55,000 nt of DNA. Source: Sphaeroforma sirkka. Taxonomy: Eukaryota; Opisthokonta; Ichthyosporea; Ichthyophonida. Each line of letters begins with the position of its first letter. Positions within the stretch are counted from its first letter, which is position 1. The notes below the pieces were generated by a model. It made no database searches. It was given only the letters and a program-made list of their open reading frames with translations, and was not told the origin of the DNA. The DNA is taken from the NCBI GenBank assembly GCA_001586965.3, contig LUCW03000070.1:27501-82500 (forward strand), read 5' to 3'. Positions 1-15,156 of the stretch are shown here, piece by piece. The position numbers were made by a program, and so were the translations under genes.

Positions 1-572
1 ATTCAGCGTCTAGTATCCTGGTAGGATATGCACGTTCGCACCCTTAAGGCGTTCTCTGGCTTGATTCCGAACTGGATTCCTCTCGCGAGGGATACCCTAC
101 TGACACGACCAAAATGTGCACAACAAAACATGCAACTACTTTTACGTTTCGTAACTGAGGTATGGATAGCATATGGCCAATATATTATTCACCGTCTATG
201 TGACCTGGTCTATCGCCATGACTCCTACTTTTTGCGGAGTATTCGGGACACTTCTAGCCAAAGATTTTGCATCACAAGCAACCCTTTACATTTTCGCACA
301 ACACTTGATAGGCCGATAATTGGTATCGTATATAAATGGTCTGTGCCTTCTTGGGGTTCAATCCACACCCAATGTCACTGAGTAATACAACCACGAGAGG
401 TCTGGAACCTGGTTCAGCCCATACTGTACATAACTTACACGCATATGCATCGTAAGAACACAAGGCACGCGTAAACTCCCCACTAATGAGACAATCGAGA
501 CAAGAGCGGGACATTCCGGACACTACACCGCCACAGAGTGCAAAGCATTGCATCGTAAGTTACTTTCTTTAC

Positions 573-732
573 CTTGTGTAAACTCTTTGGTACCATCTAA
601 GGGATCAATCCACACGACCACATCCTCGAGAGTGATATTCCCGAGATTTTCAGGACATTTTTGAGCCATAACGGACGAATCAAGATCCGCATCAATAGCT
701 TTCTTGGTGTATTCCGTGTGTCCCAGTCCACC
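573..732 (-). CDS. Exon of an inositol-monophosphatase-family phosphatase (BPNT2/PAP-phosphatase-like), rest of gene unresolved
   Basis: One internal exon is clear on the minus strand. It follows a TTCAG acceptor, starts in phase 0 and ends at a GTAAAG donor after one base of the next codon, encoding about 53 residues. Its end reads DVVVWIDPLDGTKEFTQ, the metal-binding motif (DPLDGT) of the Li+-sensitive phosphatase superfamily. The VWIDPLDGTKE form is closer to 3'-phosphoadenosine-phosphate/bisphosphate nucleotidases (BPNT1/BPNT2) than to classical inositol monophosphatase. Such enzymes hydrolyse PAP or inositol polyphosphates using two Mg2+ bound by EE and DPLDGT. The upstream EE exon and the downstream GGAG..KxWD region were not found with confidence; the gene should continue toward position 1 and off the window. 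It could be a decayed copy. The motif is solid; the exact family member is inference. Confidence 0.6.
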
Positions 733-3922
<3,190 letters not shown>

Positions 3923-4140
3923 ATGTTCGGTATGAAGCAAATAGCCAATCGTTCTTTCAGGCCGTACTTACTGGTCTTTGGCGTTGTTTTCTGTGTGTTG
4001 CTACAATTGGGACATACGAATACCGAGCGAGGTGAGCTTTCAATACGAAAATCCAATGACTACAGCGAGGGCCAAAGGTTGCCATCAAGTGTAGCCGATG
4101 GTAGGTGAAAAGTATACTTTACCGGTATAAAGATATGTAT

Positions 4141-4221
<81 letters not shown>

Positions 4222-7200
4222 TTTGAATTGTGAAATTCTTATACCATATATGTTACTAGATATTAATTCATTGGAACAATCAACTTCTGCAGCGACGCAA
4301 CTATCGGTGTGCGAGTCTATCAAATTGAAACAAGACGGCCTGCAATACCCACCAAAGCTTTACACAGATGTTAGTTTAACTTGGCCTGAAATGAATAATA
4401 AGAAGATGCACAGACGGCTGCATTTGGACATACCTCGTACACACCGCCGGGTACAGAACTGTATGTCAGCATAATTGGGCGTGTTGTTTTTGCTAAGGAT
4501 TCAAGCTGCTAGCTAGAAGATTGTTTTATGTAATAAGGAATTAGTATATATTCCACCTGCATGTACTAGTTCGTTTGATACATAGCGTTCATATATATCT
4601 TTTTGTATATGGGTGATCCAACCCATTATAGTCCGCAGACTGTTCATACGCATTCTGATTATGGCCCCATCTTGGCATACTATGCATTTTAACGCACTCA
4701 CTAGTGTACTCAAATGTGAATTAAGAACGGTCCGTACAAGGTATAAGACCAGCTGTATGTCTGTACAAAGTAACTAGGACAAAATGAAACACCGAATATT
4801 CCATAAACCTGCGAGAGGCCATTCGAAGTTACAAGTGTTGGAAGTACATACATTTATCAGGTGATGCACCTCACCATATACTATTTCTCGTCATAGCATA
4901 GCAGTGTATATTAAAGTAGACTACATGTAACTAGTAAATACGCAATAAACACGCCCGACAGAATGATAGCTGGTTGCAAAGTAGTACACCACAACGAGGT
5001 ATGTTGGTCACGCATCACCATGTACAAGCACGAAGTGTGTTAGTTATTTTATCAGCTTCGACACCACCAGAAGGGCGTTGTACAGGGCACTAGTGTTCAC
5101 GACGATTCTTTGGCGAGTTGTTTTTTTAGCGCTACTAAGCAGTTGTCTGACCGGTTGTTTGTTGACGAGGTGGAATATGGGGTATACTACTCTTACTTTT
5201 TAGAGAAAAATTCACCATGCACACCTTGTTCCGTTCTCTATGTGCAGGTTCCTTCCCATTAGTTGAAGGGGTGACGCATACAAGGTCGTTTGAGCGTCAG
5301 TTGAATGACCCTATCATTAGGTAAATTAATTCAATCACTATTTATAAATACACACACGGGCACAATAATGTGATGTCGAGATGAAAGCGATAGAGTTACG
5401 CCACATAATGGTCCCCTGCAAGTTTAATCCTGCTCGTTTTGTGTTGGCAAGATGTATATATATACCAAACGAGAAGTACTCGAGAAAAAATTACCGCATA
5501 TCTAAAATACGGCAAGTCATGGGGTTATATTGTACTGTACAACACAAGAAATAGGACTGGAAGTTGTCTCATAACTGAAGTCAACTACACCGCAGGGCTA
5601 TTGAGCGCATTCAGAACCCGAGAGACTGCCGTAGCGTGGGATACGACATTCATGTAGGGCACTACGCCGGTCTGGGTTCACAGTTACACGTGGCTGGTAG
5701 GAGAATGCTCGGGGCGAACACACACGGCAGAGTTTTCCTCTTGAACCACGAAACAGATACTTTGTTAGGTGCTGGCTTTACTACCAGCCAGGCTTTCTGT
5801 GAGGAATCTGGGGTGCATGGGTAAGTGCTACTGCCGGGCGTGTAAGTACAAACGTAGCTGCAATAGGTATGGGTGTGTATATAGACGCATATGACGGTGT
5901 TAAATTTTTATCGAGCGAGACCAGCGCCATACTTGGAGAGTGAATTACCAATCAGGGTTTCTGTTGTATGTTCGATGTGCACCGATAAGATAGGCCGTCC
6001 AATGAGTGTATTCTGAACACACGTAGCCACAACGTATCTTGATCACTATCGTCGCAAGTGTATCGGTCATGATTCTCAGACTGACCATTACACACTTAGA
6101 CTCAGAATTTCACAGCTGCATTAGCTTTGTGTGTGTATATAGACACGGTACTGGAACAGTTACCCAAATTGCTTTTTAAACCGTCGAGTAAACGGCTTAA
6201 CACGATGCAACGATATTGGGTTTTAGGGGCGTAATGTGTTTTCGTCAACATCGAATGGGTTAAATTTAGATGAGATAGACTTCTTTTCCAATACATGTGT
6301 CCTGTTTGCGATCCTTGTCGTATCATAGTTTGTGTGTATTGTGCTGCACAGTATTTCTATCACAGCCATGTTTGCTCAGAATCTTTGACACCATGGGCAG
6401 TCAGTGCACTCTATCGTCAACTATTCATACGAGCGAATTTACTTTTCAAATACAAATCTAGTCAAAGCAGTAAGGTATGCCTTGTGTTTGCATGATGGTC
6501 GTTGTACCTAACTAATTCATTTTGGTACTGTCCCGTACAAGTTAACCCCTAGATGCGCAAGGGTTACTATTACTTTAGTTTATGTATATCACAATGTGAC
6601 TTGAATGAACTTATTAGACAAAGACCAGATGATTAAGCAACCAATCTCTTGATAATTCATTTTTTTTTCTTGTGTTGGTTGCGAATGACCTTAGGTTTGA
6701 GTGCTACTTCCAGACGCTCAGCAACTGCACAGAATACGGATCTAGTGCGGAGGCCGAAAGTGTAGAGATTTCGGGCCGAAAACTGACCGGAAATAGGGTG
6801 TGTCCGCGGTTTTTGTTTTCAAAGTATATATGTTGAATTTCTCGTCGAATTCTTAGTTGGATTCTGAATTGTACTGTATCTTTTCAGACAACGGCGGGAA
6901 CTATAAATCCGACTCGTATCGAGTGGAGTATAATACAACTCTAGTGCCAAAACCAAAACAGAAACAAAAAAAAAACAGTTCCGTGGATGTCCAAAAACAA
7001 AAAAAAAACGGATTTCGTGTACCCATTTTCGCCGCCTACAGGATCGTCTGGCACCCCTTAAGGGCCACACAGACTTTCAGAGCATCACCAGCAACACAAA
7101 AGAGAGCGTCCGCTTGCAACGAGCCTACGCAACCGAATACATGCTCAGGCCTAACACACGCTTTCAACGTAGGTGGTTGCATATTCAAGCTTCCTATGTC

Positions 7201-7288
7201 CGCATGGAATGTATTTGTCGCTCCAAGTGGATATGATTCTGTTAGTTTTGTTATCCTGGGAATGTGATATACATACATATGTATATAG

Positions 7289-7359
<71 letters not shown>

Positions 7360-9946
7360 CATATATATAAATACATACACACTATCAAGTACAGTTGTTG
7401 TCTAATATAATGAGTGTCTGAAACAGGTAGATACATAGGTGTATTGCAGAGTACGACAGATGGAATCTGGCGGTTGAAGTTCACGTCGGGTTTACTTCTC
7501 TATTTTAATGTTGTATTTGGCGGAGACTGATAGAGAGTACAGGTTGAATATGCTATAGCGTGCAGCTATATATCCACACACTTGAGGAGTACTTAGTTTA
7601 TGAGGTCTACGGCTGCAAACCCTTTGTAGGTGTTATATTATTAGATGCTCGAATGTAGCAGATAGTCATGAATCAATGAGGCTATAGATGAATCGCCTAT
7701 ATAGTATTCAATACAGTAAAATTGATTGCAACGACCCGGCTTTCTAAGCTGCCTCTCATACACACGACTCCCCGCGATGCAAACCAATACACCTCCATAG
7801 ATAAACTAGAGCTTATGTATTCGGAAGTCTTTGATGCTGGCGTTGTACCTCCTAAGCTGATCTCAGTGAACATCCGCTGGGGTGACAAGTGGAGCGAGAT
7901 GTTGCTCAATCCAATCGAAAGGTAAGCCCTTGTAATTTTTGTTGTTTTTGTGAGTAAGGTCTATAGAATTTGTGAGGTCCCGAAGTTAACACTGATTAAT
8001 GACTCCTGTTTGGTATCTCTGCACGGCTCTATCTGTATACCTAGCGTATGTTGCGACTGCGTGGTCTAGTTCACACCGCAAGATCAGGTCTGGTCTGGTC
8101 TCTGCGATTTTCATCGGTTGAATATGGCGTCTGATTTCTGAAGAGGCATTCAGGTTCCTGATGAGAATCGCCTAGTTTTTCAGAGTACTATTGTGTCGCG
8201 TGCCGCTGCCTATTTTTATTATTCTATTTGTGCTTGGATATCAAAAATACTAAAGGTGTAAAAAAACAGCTTATATCTCACTACAAATATAGTAGTTTCA
8301 GATTATGTACTTTATTGCTAATCACGAGGACTGTGTGCTAGTGTAGTTGCAAGTTGGGCACACAATTGAAATACGGATGATACATGTTTCAGGCGTAATA
8401 CGGTATGGTGCTATTTCTTGTTTTGTATAGCGTTCTATGTCAATCTGTCCTCGAAATCGTGTTATGATATATCATTTGTTCACTATCGGATGACTGTAAA
8501 AGAGAAACACTGATCTGAAAAGGGGGGGTTTTTTTTGGCCTACGTCAACTCTCTGAAGTGTATTAGTTCGGGAGGTCGGTTTTTTTCTTCGTCTCCGCAC
8601 GCGTTTTAAAGCGAAGTCTTTGAATGTTATATACATCTATATTTGAACTTATCCCGCGCCTTTGTTGATTGTAAGCACTGTCTTGTTCGATTGAAGGTAT
8701 GTAGATACCGTCGCTGACCTTGTGCGTCTACACTACAACAAAGACGAAGCCGTGATAGTATTCTTACAGACCTGGGAGCAAGACGCTCACGATCACTTCC
8801 ACAGGCTTTCCCCGGTGAGTGATGTACGAAAATCTCGCTATTAAACAATACATACACAATATATAATAGTAGTGTGAGTTAGACTAGTAGACCGGCGTGT
8901 ATGTAGGTGTCTACTCTGCCAGTGATATGAGCTAGTGGGGAGATGGTATATCTATATCTACAGAGTGGTGCATCTAGTTTTTACCTACACAGTGATATAT
9001 CTTTTCTATACCGACAGAGTGATATATCTTTCCTATACCTACAGAGTGGTGTATCGTTTTTATACCTACAGAGTGGTGTATCCATCATAAAACTATACAA
9101 TGATGTATTATTTATTTGCGTTCTTGTTCCTGTGTATACGACGGTTTGTTTGCTCAAATGGTATAGAATGTTCACTTGTGGTTTCTGGTTTCTGGTACCT
9201 GGAGAAAGCCATGTACTGCAGTTGTCATCAGTTGTCATACAATACTCTCCTACATATCTACCTATCTCCTTTATTCATCTATAAAATGCTTCTGTTCATC
9301 TATTTCTCTCATTAATTCATCCATAAAACTCTCCTGTTTATCTACCTCACATCCAGAAAGCCTGGGATGTTCGGTCCTTTGCGTTCGATCGCAGCTTAAA
9401 CCCCCATGACACAGAGGGCGCCCGTAGCCCTAACTCAACAACTATCTCACTGTGTTCTATGTACATTGCGGCTGATGCCATGTTCCATGTCGGCACCCGG
9501 GACTCGAATTGGGACCGGCTCATTGATGAGTTGAGGATAACAAGGGTGAGTGGGTATACACTATTGATATGATTATTATTCTATTCTTGGGATTGTGATG
9601 TGTTGTTTTGGTTTTATTGATTGAGATGCGTATGGTATGTAGGCACAAGCTTAACTACTTCAGTTTAGAACACGCTTTTGTTTGGGTTATATATCATTCT
9701 CGCAATGAAAATATTTGCCACCGGAAATTCTCAGGGGTTTCACCGACCAAGCAGTCTCATGGTGGATCTGAGCGAATCGGGCGGAGATATGCGAGACAAC
9801 CCTTAATCTTTGGAGAGAGATGAGAGTATGATGTGATAATTCATATTGAGCAGGAACAAGCTTTTCAAGAGAACCTGTTTAAGCGGAGGTCGAATAGGGA
9901 CAATGTGCGTTACGAGTACGGACTACCGAAGATAGGAAGCCCATGA
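3923..9946 (+). CDS. FUT8-like alpha-1,6-fucosyltransferase (GT23-type), type II Golgi membrane protein, ten exons
   Basis: Exons read by splice signal and phase: 3923-4100, 4260-4460, 5248-5320, 5596-5820, 6695-6797, 7042-7168, 7801-7921, 8697-8814, 9357-9545, 9854-9946. All phases agree and total 475 codons plus stop. A signal anchor (YLLVFGVVFCVLLQLG) sits at the N-terminus, typical of Golgi glycosyltransferases. Family blocks follow in order: IQNPRDC, then GLGSQLHVAG (compare GYGCQLH in FUT8), CYFQTLSNC, EYMLRPN, the donor-binding motif ISVNIRWGDK with PIERYVDTV, and VGTRDSNWDRLIDELR near the C-terminus. Known family role: transfer of fucose from GDP-fucose to N-glycan or chitin-type cores. 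The usual HVRRTDK motif has Trp in place of the second Arg, and no SH3 domain follows. The start is the first ATG before the anchor (another ATG lies four codons in). Exon 10, and the acceptor choice for exon 4, are the least certain parts. Confidence 0.78.
4144..4213. repeat. (CA)n microsatellite in intron 1 of the fucosyltransferase
   Basis: An almost pure CA tract of about 70 bp is followed by TATATA. It sits 43 bp after the exon 1 donor and about 45 bp before the exon 2 acceptor. Confidence 0.97.
7302..7348. repeat. (CA)n microsatellite in intron 6 of the fucosyltransferase
   Basis: A pure CA tract is flanked by ATACATAC on one side and a short TATATA run on the other. Confidence 0.95.
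8958..9088 (+). repeat. 27-bp tandem repeat in intron 8 of the fucosyltransferase
   Basis: About five diverged units of roughly 27 bp. A typical unit is CCTACAGAGTGGTGTATC followed by a T-rich TTTTATA stretch. Each unit therefore contains a pyrimidine run followed by CTACAG, which looks like a 3' splice acceptor. Because the unit length is divisible by three, the plus strand stays open through the array as a nine-residue repeat. It is intronic in my gene model. Confidence 0.8.
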
Positions 9947-10473
9947 CACTTACATGGTAATAGGACATGCATGTGAATGTCCTTAGCCTGAGATTCCGCA
10001 TATTTAGTACAATTCGAGAGTGCGTTGATAGATGGTCAGTCATCAACAGAGCCTTTACAACACTGATGAGGAAAAAGAAGCTCTGGGTAGATATAGCAGA
10101 CGGGCGAGATTAGTACCCTCTGGATGTGAACACACAGCCTGAGCCAAAAACAAATATCTGTAGCAAAGCAGGAAGTGAAAACCAGCACACCTCTGGAAAT
10201 TAGCGCACGTTAAAAAGCTACCTACCATGAGACGGCCCTTTTGGTGACTATGGACCACCTACTGATGATTGTGTGGGGATTGACGTCTCTGGGAACGATC
10301 ATTCATCGCAATGGGAAGGCTAGAGGAGTAGCAAACCACTCCCAGCACACTCAAGCCAGTTTCAACCTAACAGGCAGTTAGTTTTAACCAAACAGGCAGT
10401 TGAGTCAGGTCTAGACTAAGAAGTGTAGTTAGAGTACTACACGCAAAACTCGACAGGCCCATGCAAATGCACT

Positions 10474-10658
10474 ACTGTGTAGTGTGTAATTAAATAGTGT
10501 GTAGTGTGTATTTAAATAGTGTGTAGTGTGTATTTAAATAGTGTGTAGTGTGTATTTATACAGTGTGTAGTGTGTATTTAAATAGTGTGTAGCGTGTATT
10601 TCATACTGTGCAGTGTGTATATAAATACTGTGTAGTGTGCAGTGTGTAGTCAGTAGTG
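10474..10658 (+). repeat. 22-bp tandem repeat (GTGTAGTGTGTATTTAAATA type)
   Basis: About eight units of TGTGTAGTGTGTATTTAAA-type sequence with period near 22 bp. The units diverge toward the right end, where ATTTAAATA gives way to ATATAAATAC and TCAGTAG. No coding potential. Confidence 0.9.
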
Positions 10659-11748
10659 TATATCGACTTAGAGCTACAAGTAGCATTTACTATTCAGATG
10701 TACTGGATTAGCCATCGGCGTTTCACCTATATATAAATTCAGGCAAATCACCACCTCATCGACCACGGTGGTTCTATCATCAGGCTGACATGACACGGAA
10801 ATGAATCGTTGTGGAGAGATGACCCACAACCCGAGCGCGGAGTCAATTCGAGGTGTCAACTCGTGCTCGTAGACGTACGGGCCCATTATCAGTCCATGTG
10901 GTGAAGGGTGAACGATACCCAGCTATGCGAGTTCACACATCAAGTCTGGCACACTATTCGCAGGGGGAGCTTTCAGCATGACTATCCCGGAGTAGAACTC
11001 GAAGGCAATTAACGGATTGTGCGCAAATGGGGATGCGGATTGGAGAAGTACTCGTGTGCATGAAGCACAGGTAGGGCGAAAGCAACGGCGCATACGTATG
11101 TATTGCTCATCCGAGGCTGAGTTCATTGTGACAAGCACTAAGAAGAGACACGGACGCCGAAGCGACCAGTAGCGATTGCGTTACGGTTGGGTTTGGTTGA
11201 GGTGATGAGTACTTGATAAGAACATCGGTTTCATTTGAGATCCATGGCCCGCCGCGCTCGCGCGAGAGACAGTGCTAAGACACTCGACCGTTTGTGGTAC
11301 AGTTTGACGCAGAAGTAAACACCACTCTACAAAGTTTCAGGACCAACCGTCTAGCGGTACTGAAGGCCAAACGTTTTATATTAGGTTCAGTCATAGTCTA
11401 TCGACAGGGTGACATAAACACCTGAGGTGTCTCTGTCACGAACGTATAGAGAAATCGCCGCCGTGTTTGTGTATAATTATCGGCATATCCGACTTTACCT
11501 ACTGATCTATATTTGGCATCTCTAGTCACCTCCTGCAGATCTAGATACGGCTCGCTGAGTATGCATATCCAAGGTCGCAGCCTTTCGAATTGAAGTGTCC
11601 AAACAGTACTCAAGAAAGCTTCAAACTCTTGCTCCCTTTCATTATCAGTCGTTGTCGATTTATCTTTTATATCTAAATTGTAGAGAAACACTATTAAGCC
11701 GACAGCAGTGGAGAATCTGACGCCTGCGGATATAAAAGTATACGTTTG

Positions 11749-11754
<6 letters not shown>

Positions 11755-11782
<28 letters not shown>

Positions 11783-11784
11783 CG
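11755..11784. repeat. (TA)n microsatellite
   Basis: A TA tract of about 30 bp beside TACGTATACATAAATATATACG palindromic variants. It lies just downstream of the phosphodiesterase gene. Confidence 0.9.
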
Positions 11785-11837
11785 TATACATAAATATATA
11801 CGTATACATGTACATATACACATAAGCCTAGGGTTTG

Positions 11838-13687
11838 CTACTCTACTAAGACATCACCTTCATCGTGAATGAAGGGATACGATCCAACGCACGTCCAGCC
11901 ACCGATTGGGCCGGTAGTATCCCACAATTCCAAAACACTAGTTCTGAACTCTTCACAACTCGCCAATTCACGCTCTATACCCGCACACAGCTTTAACGCA
12001 TCCTCACGTGCCATACAGTCGTATCTGAGACTCATGTGTGGCATATACGTCTCCACATCGCCATGCACACCTAACGATACACCGGCGCACTCGCTGAGGA
12101 GTGTCTGTGCGCGTTCGTACAGCGTGCGTAGACCATCCTCCTTGACCATCTTGAAGTACACGCACTGGGTGTGGTGGTAGTGGCCGGCATCGCATACGTC
12201 TAACTTCATACAGGGCCCAGGTAGTTCGCTTACCAGTCGGTTGCAGAGGTCCCGCAGTGATTGTACCGAGCTGTTATAGAGCCCCCCCACTAAGGTCACG
12301 TGGGGCTCAAACTGCTGATCCGGGTGGTTGTTCTGACTACGTTGGATTGTGTAATGAGATTGGGCAACGGGTACTGGTTAGGTTGGCTGCGGTAGGAGAG
12401 TTGGTCAGAAGTGTTGCGTACAGTAGGCGATGTAGTCAAGAACGGGTGTTCTGTATGAGGTCCGAATACAGCAGGTATGGCATGTGGCTTGCACAAGTCC
12501 AAGCACGCCACTATAAATGGAGGTGTATAATAGCTAATAAACAAGACTAGCCACACTAATAGGGAGCCCAGCTCTTGGAATCGTGCAGAAGAAACAATTG
12601 TAGCATGCGCTGTCGATAGTACAGGTCAAGTGTGTATAGTTAAAAGGATACTCCTGGTCTCGAACATAACGTGATGTGAAATGTAGGGTGAAACTGAGTA
12701 AAGTACCTATGTAGCAAGAGTTCTGTACGATTGAACTTTTGAATCACTCGAATGATTGTCAGCCGGGTAACCTCGATACTGCCACAATCTCAACAGTACC
12801 TACAATACAATACAACTACTAACTATGCCGAGCCAGCGAAGCGATTGATACAAAATCTAAATCCTTTAATGCCTGCCATTGGAGAGCATCTGTACGTTTG
12901 CGTGGTGAAGCACGACTTGTGGATCGCCTACGTAATACACGCCGGACTTGAATTCAATGTGGTAATTACAATCTTCTAATTGCAGCAGGAACGCCAATTG
13001 GTTGTATAATTATCACTCGCTATATCATTCCAAGATACCGAAGCACACGAGTGCGTGATTGAGGACAATTTCTTTAATAAACGTCAGAGGGTTCTCTAGG
13101 AAAACAACTGCTCAGCATGAATTAGCAACAAACATGCCTTACAAACTGAGAATTCTCTGGAAGCATGCACGTATACAAACCGTTCAAGCGGTGTAACAAA
13201 CTCAGTAGCTTCCTGCATGTAATAGACCACGGAAGCAGAGCGTGTTTCCCATATGCTATTCGGATATACACTGCCTAAGCGTGCAGATGTGCTATAAGGA
13301 GCCTAAAATCGAATATGCCACTTGAACTTCTATACACTAGGCGATACATTGAAGGGAGAGCACTAATATGTTAGGTAGGCCAGGCCTAATACTGGTTTGG
13401 TAGCACTGACTTCAAAACGACCATGGGACTAAATGAATTGTCGAATAGGAGTTCACACACACCTGATGATCTTTCTCGCTGTGCGCCAGGCCTAATACTG
13501 GTTTGATAGCACTGACTTCAAAACGACCATGGGACTTAATGAATTGTCGAATAGGAGTTCACACACACCTGATGATCTTCCTCGCTGTGCTATACAATCC
13601 ATTGCGTGTGGGATCTGCCGACTCTGCGATTGTTGTTTCAATACAAGTCAGCTTATCGTGCTTAGGCATCAACCAGAGTGAGTACAT
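11838..13687 (-). CDS. 2H-type cyclic phosphodiesterase (CPDase family), two exons
   Basis: Exon 1 is 13687-13569 and exon 2 is 12336-11838. The GTGTGT donor and CGTAG acceptor join in phase (2+1), giving 205 aa. The protein opens with MYSLWLMPKHDK, the usual start of the CPDase family, and carries both catalytic 2H motifs: PHVTL (His 52) and PHMSLRY (His 140), each H-x-T/S. Known members (yeast Cpd1, Arabidopsis CPDase) open ADP-ribose 1'',2''-cyclic phosphate or 2',3'-cyclic nucleotides to the phosphomonoester, a step in disposing of tRNA-splicing by-products; substrate here is inferred. An in-frame ATG at 13741 would add 18 residues; I prefer 13687 because family members begin close to the SLWL motif. 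The donor of exon 1 lies inside a 106-bp tandem duplication (13379-13590), so a second copy of the donor sits in the intron. Confidence 0.82.
13379..13590. repeat. 106-bp direct tandem duplication spanning a splice donor
   Basis: Copy 1 is 13379-13484 and copy 2 is 13485-13590, equal in length and differing at only a few positions (for example TTTGGTAGC against TTTGATAGC). Copy 2 contains the last 22 bases of phosphodiesterase exon 1 plus its GTGTGT donor on the minus strand. Copy 1 duplicates both inside the intron. The near identity suggests a recent event. Confidence 0.95.
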
Positions 13688-14766
13688 AACATCTGTAGAG
13701 CCAGCAGCCTGCTTACTGCACAGGCCACAATTCTCCAACATCCTCCGTATTTCACAAAACTCGAATGTACTAACAGATTACAACACCATATTTAACACTA
13801 TAAACTGTTCAATTCACAGAAGGTCATGTTTATTCATTGCTTTATATGTACTAATTACTAATAAAATAAATTCATATAAATACCAAATTTTACAACTGGT
13901 TCCCGGGGATCACTTTAAGTAAGAGCTGCCACTCTAGACAACGGGATACTGTCAATTGTGGGTATTGATCACTAAGAATGCAGTGAGTACATATTCAACA
14001 TATCTATTTATTCACTAATACTAATCGCTGACGCACAGTGGTGTACTACTGCCTGTGACTCGTGAGAGCGTGGCTATCTCTATACATTCAACAGTGGTAG
14101 AAATTTAAATGAGCAACCATTTGCCTGACAGCTGACATATTGATAGCCATGTCAGCCCACTCACAGTCCAGGTCCCGGACTCCAGCAGCCAGCAGCCACA
14201 GTGAGCCTACAGGCTATGTATTTATGATAGATTCGAGAGAGAGAGTACGATACATACATACGTAAAAATATTCAGAGTTTACACTTTGCAGTTAACAGTA
14301 CACATCTTTTGGCACAGCAATCGCAAGCCGCAGCCTCACGCAGGCCGTAGTCACCAAAAGTATAGAAGGTTTCCATGTTTGTTTCCTAAGCAGTAGTGGG
14401 CCAGTTGCCCATACAGTGAGTGATGCAGACAAAGACGATGAAATTGTCTACGAAGCCAGCTCTCTCTTCTTGACCTCTTGGATTGTCCGCACGGTTCTAT
14501 CGGGGTGACCTAAGCCCCAATGGTGGTTGCTACGGGTGTATATTCCAAGCTCCGAGGCGCAAAATTATTTAGTGTTTGGCATGGATTGTCCATTTATTCG
14601 TGAAATAAGTTCATTTAAAAAAAATTAGTACTATGTAGAGTGTTAAAGGATGTAAATGAAGCTTATTTTCAAAAAAATGCGATACGTTAATCTTTTTTTA
14701 TAAAGAAATTGGGTTCTATTTAGGGGAGGCTATATATTTGGCTTTTACGTAGTAGATTTTGACGAT

Positions 14767-14774
14767 TTCGCGAA
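14767..14774. promoter_or_regulatory. Possible heat-shock element half-sites upstream of GRP94
   Basis: The sequence TTCGCGAA forms an inverted pair of nGAAn units with two-base spacing, followed by another TTC four bases on. It lies about 300 bp upstream of the GRP94 TATA box. I did not find a canonical ER-stress element (CCAAT-N9-CCACG) in this spacer. A single two-unit match can arise by chance, so this is weak. Confidence 0.25.
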
Positions 14775-15063
14775 AATGTTCTATTTATGCAAACTTCCCA
14801 GAGAAGAATACGTCAAGTGTCACATATGAGTGACATCCTTGTCTCCAAGGCTCCATGGTTTCCGACACAACTATAATATAAAACCAAAAAGTCATAGACC
14901 CTCTAGCGATCTGAGAGCCAAGGGGTTTGCGACAGGTGAATTTGAAGAACGATGTGCTATATTAAATGCAAACCCTGAATCTTATAAAGCCAATGTACAG
15001 ATCGCGTCTTCTTTTTTTCACTTGTGGGAGTGAGGTATAGAAATATGTGTACTTTGTCGAGTG

Positions 15064-15071
15064 TATATAAA
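15064..15071 (+). promoter_or_regulatory. TATA box of the GRP94 gene
   Basis: TATATAAA followed by GG lies 93 bp upstream of the GRP94 ATG. That leaves room for transcription to start about 30 bp downstream and a 5' leader of about 60 bases. The element is close to consensus in a stretch that is not otherwise TA repeat. Confidence 0.55.
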
Positions 15072-15156
15072 GGCCACACTAGCGCGCATAGCGAAGCATT
15101 TGTGTCTGGAGATCACTGCACACTTCTTCACAGACACATACACACGCAAATACACA

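Larger units (their letters stand above)
9947..11837. other. Spacer between the fucosyltransferase and cyclic phosphodiesterase genes
   Basis: It contains the 22-bp tandem array (10474-10658) and a TA run (11755-11784). A minus-strand frame of 108 codons at 11398-11723 follows an acceptor-like sequence (ATCCGCAG) directly downstream of the phosphodiesterase stop. It has no motif I recognise and may be 3' UTR or an alternative exon. Nothing else is supportable. Confidence 0.45.
13742..15156. other. Spacer between divergent phosphodiesterase and GRP94 genes
   Basis: No recognisable exon. It should hold both promoters, since the genes are transcribed away from each other. The right end carries a TATA box and a possible heat-shock element, listed separately. 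A 67-codon plus-strand frame at 14830-15033 has no recognisable motif. Confidence 0.5.

Noticed and set aside
11398..11723. Minus-strand frame of about 108 codons preceded by an acceptor-like ATCCGCAG
   Set aside because: It lies after the phosphodiesterase stop codon and shows no recognisable family; a 3' UTR or unrelated chance frame is as likely.
13742..15156. ER-stress element (CCAAT-N9-CCACG) upstream of GRP94
   Set aside because: CCAAT boxes occur (for example near 14517 and 14990), but none has CCACG at the required spacing.
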